The notes under the pieces: model-generated
What the model saw: only the letters and a program-made list of their open reading frames with translations
Told to the model about the DNA's origin: nothing
Databases searched by the model: none
Translations under genes and position numbers: made by a program
Source of the DNA: Firmicutes bacterium OM04-13BH
Lineage (GTDB): Bacteria > Bacillota > Clostridia > Lachnospirales > Lachnospiraceae
Direction: 5' to 3'
DNA: 64,000 bases
NCBI GenBank assembly: GCA_003481745.1
Contig: QULP01000013.1
Location: 1 to 64,000, forward strand
Part shown: one piece after another, positions 59,212 through 64,000 of the stretch
Numbering within the stretch: position 1 is the stretch's first letter
Layout: the number at the start of each line of letters is the position of its first letter

Positions 59212-60133
59212 AAATTGTCTTGCAGCAGGTGCGGGATGCGTTGTGGCAGGGGCACTTCTCTTTGCAGTTGGATTTTTGAACGGAGGAAAAAATTATGTGC
59301 TTGCCGCTGATTTAAACCAATGGAAAGGTTCGGCAACAAAAGAAGATTCAACTTATGGATTAGAAAAAACAAAGATAGATGATTATAGTACATTAAACGT
59401 GGATCTTTCTTCTTTAAACTTGCAGATTGTATCTTCTGATGATGATTCGTATTATATCAGTTATACGACTTCAGATTCAAAGGAAAAAGAACCGGTTTCT
59501 TATGATGTGAAAAATAAAATTCTTACGCTTAAAGAAGATTCAGACTCCAATTCTTATATACATATAGATATTGGATTTCTTACAGCATTCCTGTCAAAAG
59601 ACAAAGACTTTACGACGGATGAAAATGTTGTAACATTATATGTTCCGGAGAATGCAAAATTTCAAAATGCAACGCTAAATAGTGCTTTGGGTAATATTTT
59701 GCTGAATCATGTCTGCTTTGAAAGTGGAACAGTTTCATCAGGTGATGGAGATATTTTTATTAAGAACAGCACATTAAAAGAGGTTGCTGTTTCAGCTTCT
59801 TTAGGTGATGTGAAAACTTATGATTCTAAGATAAGAGCTTGTAACTTTGAACTTTCCGATGGTGATTTCGTTGCAAAAGATAGTGAGTTTACTGGTGAAA
59901 ATTCCATTTCCAGCAGCTTGGGAGATATCGATATTGAAGCAAAAAAAGAACAGCTTTTAGCACTTGGATTTGATGCATCTACAAGTCTTGGCGATATTGA
60001 GGTACCGGATTTTCTTGAAGGAAAGCTTCATGAAGAAGATGTGGATGAAAGCAGTTATCAAAGAAGTGGAAAAGATGGCAATTTGAAATTACAGGCATAT
60101 GACGGAGATATTGTGATTAAATTGAATAAGTAG
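59195..60133 (+). CDS. DUF4097-family beta-strand repeat protein
   Basis: A 312-residue protein from ATG 59195 after AAAGGAGGAAGG. An N-terminal membrane segment (about 7-27, NCLAAGAGCVVAGALLFAVG) precedes a long beta-solenoid-like domain with repeats such as LNSALGNILLNHV, SSGDGDIFIKNSTL, SASLGDVKTYDSK and SSSLGDIDIEA. This LGDI-type repeat is characteristic of the DUF4097 family. It is likely a surface-exposed adhesion or sensing protein of the PadR operon. Confidence 0.92.
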   Translation: MKRWIKNCLAAGAGCVVAGALLFAVGFLNGGKNYVLAADLNQWKGSATKEDSTYGLEKTKIDDYSTLNVDLSSLNLQIVSSDDDSYYISYTTSDSKEKEPVSYDVKNKILTLKEDSDSNSYIHIDIGFLTAFLSKDKDFTTDENVVTLYVPENAKFQNATLNSALGNILLNHVCFESGTVSSGDGDIFIKNSTLKEVAVSASLGDVKTYDSKIRACNFELSDGDFVAKDSEFTGENSISSSLGDIDIEAKKEQLLALGFDASTSLGDIEVPDFLEGKLHEEDVDESSYQRSGKDGNLKLQAYDGDIVIKLNK

Positions 60134-60139
60134 TCAAAG

Positions 60140-60172
60140 AATCAGGCAGGAATTTTCCTACCTGATTTTTTG
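60140..60172 (+). terminator. Terminator of the PadR operon
   Basis: AATCAGGCAGGAA pairs with TTCCTACCTGATT (about 60140-60167), followed by T residues. Confidence 0.88.
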
Positions 60173-60253
60173 ATTTTTTCTCCATTGTATTGCAATTTTT
60201 TGTATAGTATACTGATAAAGAGAAGTAAAAAAAGACGGGAGATGGAGATAAAA

Positions 60254-61615
60254 ATGAAACAAAATAAATATGAAATTGATATGTGCAATGGCTCGATTAT
60301 GGACAAATTGATTTCATTTTCTCTTCCACTTATGCTTTCCGGAATCTTACAGTTGATGTTCAATGCGGTGGATATTGTTGTGGTAGGAAGGTTTAGTGGA
60401 AGTTCCGCCCTTGCGGCGGTCGGTTCAACGACGGCATTGATTAATGTGTTTACGAATTTATTTATTGGAGTATCACTTGGGGCAAATGTGTTGGCTGCAC
60501 GTTTTTATGCCTCAGGGCGACAAAAAGAAATGTCAGAAACAGTACATACTTCGATATTGTTGGCGTTGATTAGTGGAATTGCAATGGCGATAGTCGGGCT
60601 GCTTTTTTCAAGGTGGGCGCTGGAACTGATGGGGACACCGGCGGATGTCATAGACCAGTCGAGTCTGTATATGAAAATCTATTTCTTAGGTATGCCATTT
60701 TTCATGCTTTATAACTATGGAGCAGCTATTTTAAGAGCTGTTGGAGATACCAAACGTCCGTTGATGTTTTTGATTATTTCAGGGGTTACCAATGCAATTC
60801 TTAACATGATTTTAGTCATTGTATTCGACATGGGAGTGGCAGGTGTTGCGATTGCGACAGTGATTTCACAGCTGATTTCCTGCGTTTTAGTGCTGTGGTG
60901 CCTTTATAAAACAGAAGGAAGTTATCAGCTTCGTTTTTCAAAATTAAGAATGAAAAAAGAGTATCTGAAACAGATTTTTCAGGTTGGAATTCCTGCAGGG
61001 GTGCAAAGTACGGTCATTAATTTTTCCAATGCACTTTTGCAGTCTTCCGTAAACTCATTTGGTTCAACAGCGATGGCCGGATATACGGCGGCAAATAATA
61101 TTCTGGGATTTTTATATGCGTCAATCAATGCGGTGACACAGGCGTGTATGAGTTTTACAAGTCAGAATTATGGTGTAAATAAGCCAAAACGAATGGACCG
61201 AGTGATGATAGACTGTATTATTTTAAGTGTAGGTGTTTCACTTGTACTGGGATGTGGTTCCTATGCATTTGGTGGTGAAATCTTAAAGATTTATACAGAA
61301 GATCCGGAAGTTATTCGCTGTGGTCTGGAAATTTTAGCACTGACTACGGTGACATACTTTTTGTGTGGAGTGATGGATTTATTTCCGGGTGCGCTTCGAG
61401 GAATGGGAGCTTCGGCAGTGCCAATGATTTTATCGATTATCGGAACAGTTGGAACAAGAATTGTGTGGATTTTTGGAGTTTTCCCGGCTCATCGTTCCTT
61501 AAAGATTTTATTTGTGTCGTATCCGGCGTCTTGGACATTGACGATTTTGATGCAGGCAGTTTGCTTCTATTTTGTAAGAAAAAAGGTACATCGGGAATTA
61601 AAACAACAAAGTTAA
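60254..61615 (+). CDS. MATE-family exporter
   Basis: A 453-residue protein; ATG 60254 has GGAG upstream, and the open frame from 60170 is a spurious extension through the terminator. About 12 helices; helix 1 has FSLPLMLSGILQLMFNAVDI and the second half starts VGIPAGVQSTVINFSNALLQ. Closely similar in plan to the other two MATE proteins here. Substrate unknown. Confidence 0.93.
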   Translation: MKQNKYEIDMCNGSIMDKLISFSLPLMLSGILQLMFNAVDIVVVGRFSGSSALAAVGSTTALINVFTNLFIGVSLGANVLAARFYASGRQKEMSETVHTSILLALISGIAMAIVGLLFSRWALELMGTPADVIDQSSLYMKIYFLGMPFFMLYNYGAAILRAVGDTKRPLMFLIISGVTNAILNMILVIVFDMGVAGVAIATVISQLISCVLVLWCLYKTEGSYQLRFSKLRMKKEYLKQIFQVGIPAGVQSTVINFSNALLQSSVNSFGSTAMAGYTAANNILGFLYASINAVTQACMSFTSQNYGVNKPKRMDRVMIDCIILSVGVSLVLGCGSYAFGGEILKIYTEDPEVIRCGLEILALTTVTYFLCGVMDLFPGALRGMGASAVPMILSIIGTVGTRIVWIFGVFPAHRSLKILFVSYPASWTLTILMQAVCFYFVRKKVHRELKQQS

Positions 61616-61642
61616 ACAGATAAAACAGAAAGGAAGAAAAAA

Positions 61643-62443
61643 ATGAAATTAACAATGCTTGGAACAGGAAATGCACTGGTAACAGAGGTTTATAATACCT
61701 GTTTTGTGATAGAAAATGAAAACCAATATCTGCTGGTTGATGGCGGCGGCGGAAGTGAAATTTTAAAACGCTTAAAAGACGCTAAGATTTCTATTGCAGA
61801 TATTCACCATATCTTTGTGACCCATAAACACATCGACCACATTTTGGGAATTGTATGGATGACTCGTATTATCTGCCAAAATATGCAGAAAGGTGCTTAT
61901 GAAGGCGATGCATATATTTACGGACATGAGGAAGTAATTTCTTTAATTCAGGAACTTTCAGAGAAACTGCTTCAGAAAAAGCAGACTGATTTTATCGGAA
62001 AACGAGTGCATCTGGTGGTGGTTACAGATGGAGAAGAAAAAGAAATCATTGGAAAGAAAGTGACGTTCTTTGATATTCATTCCACAAAAGCAAAACAGTT
62101 TGGTTTCTGCATGGAATTAGAAGAAGGACAGAAACTGACCTGCTGTGGAGATGAACCTTACTGTGACTGGGAAGAAAAATATGCAAAGGGAAGTAAATGG
62201 CTGCTTCATGAAGCATTTTGTCTGTATGGACAGAGGGAAACCTTCCATCCGTATGAAAAAAATCATTCTACCGTAAAAGATGCCTGTGAGCTGGCAGAAA
62301 AATTAGGGGTGGAAAATCTGATTTTATATCATACCGAAGATAAAAATATCAAAGAGAGAAAGGTACTTTATACCGAAGAAGGAAAAGCCTATTATCATGG
62401 AAATCTCTATGTGCCGGATGATATGGAAGCGTTTGAATTATAA
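61643..62443 (+). CDS. Metallo-beta-lactamase fold hydrolase
   Basis: A 266-residue cytoplasmic protein after AGAAAGGAAG. The metal motif is THKHIDHILG (His61, His63, Asp65, His66), with the later ligands in CCGDEPYC, LLHEAF and ILYHTEDKN. The start MKLTMLGTGNALVTEVYNTC and the overall order resemble RNase Z/elaC-like MBL proteins, but the usual HxHxDH has Lys in place of the second variable residue only. Could be a phosphodiesterase or lactonase. Lies 15 bp before the two-component genes. Confidence 0.88.
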   Translation: MKLTMLGTGNALVTEVYNTCFVIENENQYLLVDGGGGSEILKRLKDAKISIADIHHIFVTHKHIDHILGIVWMTRIICQNMQKGAYEGDAYIYGHEEVISLIQELSEKLLQKKQTDFIGKRVHLVVVTDGEEKEIIGKKVTFFDIHSTKAKQFGFCMELEEGQKLTCCGDEPYCDWEEKYAKGSKWLLHEAFCLYGQRETFHPYEKNHSTVKDACELAEKLGVENLILYHTEDKNIKERKVLYTEEGKAYYHGNLYVPDDMEAFEL

Positions 62444-62457
62444 TAAATGAGGACATT

Positions 62458-63132
62458 ATGTATAAAATATTAATCGTAGAAGACGATGTTGTAATTGCAG
62501 ATGGGCTAAAAACACACTTTGAAAAATGGGATTATAAGGTGGAGTGTGTGACAGATTTTAAAAATGTGATGGATACGTTTTTAAAATTTGAGCCACAGCT
62601 TGTGCTTTTAGATTTGGTTCTGCCATTTTTCAATGGATTTCACTGGTGTCAGGAAATCAGAAAAGTATCGAAGGTGCCGGTTCTGTTCATTTCTTCGGCT
62701 AACGAGAGCATGAATATTGTAATGGCAATGAACATGGGTGGAGATGAATTTATTGAAAAACCGTTTGATTTAAATGTGGTGACGGCAAAAGTACAGGCAG
62801 TGCTCAGACGGACGTATGAATTTCAGGGCAGTGTCGATGTGATGCAATGGCACGGGGCATACTTAAATCTTGCCGATGCAACGATTGAGTATCAGAAGAA
62901 CAAAATGGAACTGACGAAAAATGAATTTCGTCTGTTTCAGATGCTGTTAGAACATGCCGGGAAGATTGTATCAAGGGATGCACTGATTACAAGACTTTGG
63001 GAAAGTGACGAATTTATCGATGATAATACATTGACCGTCAATATGACAAGGCTTCGTAAAAAACTGGAACAAATTGGTCTAAAAGAAGTGATTCAGACCA
63101 AAAAAGGAATCGGATATATGGTGGCAAAATGA
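62458..63132 (+). CDS. BceR-like OmpR-family response regulator
   Basis: A 224-residue regulator. Receiver domain (1-115) with EDD, Asp52 in VLLDLVLPFFNG and the Lys in FIEKPFDLNV. DNA-binding winged helix (about 130-222) with LTKNEFRLFQMLLEHAGKIV and NTLTVNMTRLRKKLEQIG. The 3' end overlaps the kinase gene by 4 bp (ATGA). The combination matches BceRS/GraRS-type antimicrobial-peptide sensing systems, which usually precede an ABC transporter. Confidence 0.93.
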   Translation: MYKILIVEDDVVIADGLKTHFEKWDYKVECVTDFKNVMDTFLKFEPQLVLLDLVLPFFNGFHWCQEIRKVSKVPVLFISSANESMNIVMAMNMGGDEFIEKPFDLNVVTAKVQAVLRRTYEFQGSVDVMQWHGAYLNLADATIEYQKNKMELTKNEFRLFQMLLEHAGKIVSRDALITRLWESDEFIDDNTLTVNMTRLRKKLEQIGLKEVIQTKKGIGYMVAK

Positions 63133-64000
63133 GAATATTTGCAGGATTTTTAAAAGAGCGGGCAAGGGAAATTTTGCTTTATATAATAACGCTGGCACTT
63201 TTGAAATTTGTATTTTTCCTCTATAATCTTCCATCTGATGCGTTGAATTATGGTTTTTTGCTGGTTCTTGTACTGGCTGGAATTTTATTTTTCATTGATT
63301 TTTGCGAGTTTTATAAGAGGCATAAAGAGCTTGTTTTAGTAGAGAAAAATATGCAGGATGCGCTTCTGGATTTGCCGGAACCGGATACTTTAATTGAAAA
63401 TGATTATCAGGATTTGCTTGATAAATTAGAAGAAATCCGAAGAAAATTAAAATCCGAAGAATTGATTTTCAGACAGGAAATGCAGGATTATTATGGGATG
63501 TGGGTGCACCAGATTAAGACACCAATATCTGCAATGCGGATGCTGTTACAAACGATGGAAGAGGAGTATCCAGAAGAGAAAAAACTACGGGAATTAAAGG
63601 CAGAATTATTTCGGATTGAACAGTATGTGGAAATGGTGCTGACCTATCTTAGAATGGAAGATATGGCTTCGGATTTGAAATTTGAGCATTATCCGCTTGA
63701 TGATTTAATTCGGGCAAGTATTCGCAAATATTCCCAGATGTTTATCTTAAAAAAGATTCGGTTAGAATATCAGGCGGTGAATCAGAATGTAATTACAGAT
63801 AAAAAATGGCTGTGTTTCGTAATCGAACAGATTTTATCGAATGCGTTAAAATACACCGAAAAAGGTGGAACGATTCAGATTTTTACAAAACAGGAATCCA
63901 ATCAGTTATGGCTTGTGATTGAGGATAATGGAATTGGAATCTGGGAAGAAGATTTGCCACGAGTATTTGAGCGTGGCTTTACCGGATATAACGGCAGGGC
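63129..64000 (+). CDS. BceS-like sensor histidine kinase (partial)
   Basis: At least 290 residues, continuing beyond the window. Two transmembrane helices (about 15-33 and 40-58) enclose a very short outside loop, the intramembrane-sensing plan of BceS/GraS kinases. The dimerisation domain has His127 in MWVHQIKTPISAM, and the HATPase shows IEQILSNALKYTEKG and EDNGIGI. Kinases of this type sense peptide antibiotics through a partner BceAB transporter, expected just beyond 64000. Confidence 0.93.
   Translation, partial: MRIFAGFLKERAREILLYIITLALLKFVFFLYNLPSDALNYGFLLVLVLAGILFFIDFCEFYKRHKELVLVEKNMQDALLDLPEPDTLIENDYQDLLDKLEEIRRKLKSEELIFRQEMQDYYGMWVHQIKTPISAMRMLLQTMEEEYPEEKKLRELKAELFRIEQYVEMVLTYLRMEDMASDLKFEHYPLDDLIRASIRKYSQMFILKKIRLEYQAVNQNVITDKKWLCFVIEQILSNALKYTEKGGTIQIFTKQESNQLWLVIEDNGIGIWEEDLPRVFERGFTGYNGR

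Noticed and set aside
1..64000. Prophage or integrative element
   Set aside because: No integrase, capsid, terminase or conjugation genes are visible, and no tRNA attachment site is seen.

Overview
The window looks like the chromosome of a low-GC, Gram-positive anaerobic gut commensal, most likely a member of the Lachnospiraceae (Clostridia). The grounds are strong AGGAGG-type ribosome sites, frequent TTG/GTG starts, sigma-A promoters with 17-bp spacers, choline-binding-type cell-wall repeats, a corrinoid adenosyltransferase, a sulfite-reductase-like iron-sulfur protein, GH43 arabinan genes and a hexuronate pathway. I cannot name the species. I see no rRNA, tRNA, CRISPR array or intact prophage.

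Left part (1-10,500): the first codons of a probable transposase, a DUF3137 membrane protein, then a wrecked type II Wadjet (JetABCD) plasmid-defence locus. In that locus a frameshift, a nonsense codon and a large deletion leave a JetA/JetC in-frame scar followed by a JetD without its C-terminal domain. Next come an Lrp regulator, a MATE exporter with a self-regulating MarR protein, a RhuM-Fic fusion, a large BvgS-like hybrid kinase and cobO.

10,500-22,000: a yybP-ykoY (manganese) riboswitch controls a P-type cation ATPase, followed by an AI-2E family permease. An esterase and a condensation-type acyltransferase with a membrane tail form one operon. A redox island follows: a CXXC microprotein, a polyferredoxin, a TlpA-like lipoprotein and a sensor kinase, all facing away from their likely response regulator.

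22,000-30,000: the most unusual region. A nucleotidyltransferase, a free-standing PqqD-like recognition protein, an ER-type (SipW-like) S26 peptidase, a 127-residue protein with a YxxP leader-like N-terminus, an ABC exporter and a PqqD-HPr-kinase fusion form what looks like a RiPP-like export or modification system without a lasso cyclase. A separate PqqD protein is coupled to an OPT-family transporter.

30,000-33,300: two DUF4230 proteins, a HAD phosphatase, and a HigBA toxin-antitoxin pair bracketed by 44-bp direct repeats, next to a decayed gene.

33,300-43,800: an arabinan or arabino-oligosaccharide locus with YesL, a membrane-anchored partner, three GH43 enzymes, a sugar ABC importer and an ArsR-like regulator. 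A 16-bp operator-like motif recurs before the main transcription units. An IS91-type transposase remnant is joined to a duplicated GH43 3' end.

43,800-64,000: a sugar acetyltransferase-like/sugar-kinase fusion, EamA and MATE transporters, a choline-binding-type surface protein, phosphoglucomutase, a hexuronate module (FadR-type regulator, UxuA, UxuB-like) with twin operators, a sulfite-reductase-like protein with a divergent LysR regulator, a PadR-DUF1700-DUF4097 operon, another MATE exporter, an MBL hydrolase, and a BceRS-like two-component system that runs off the right end.
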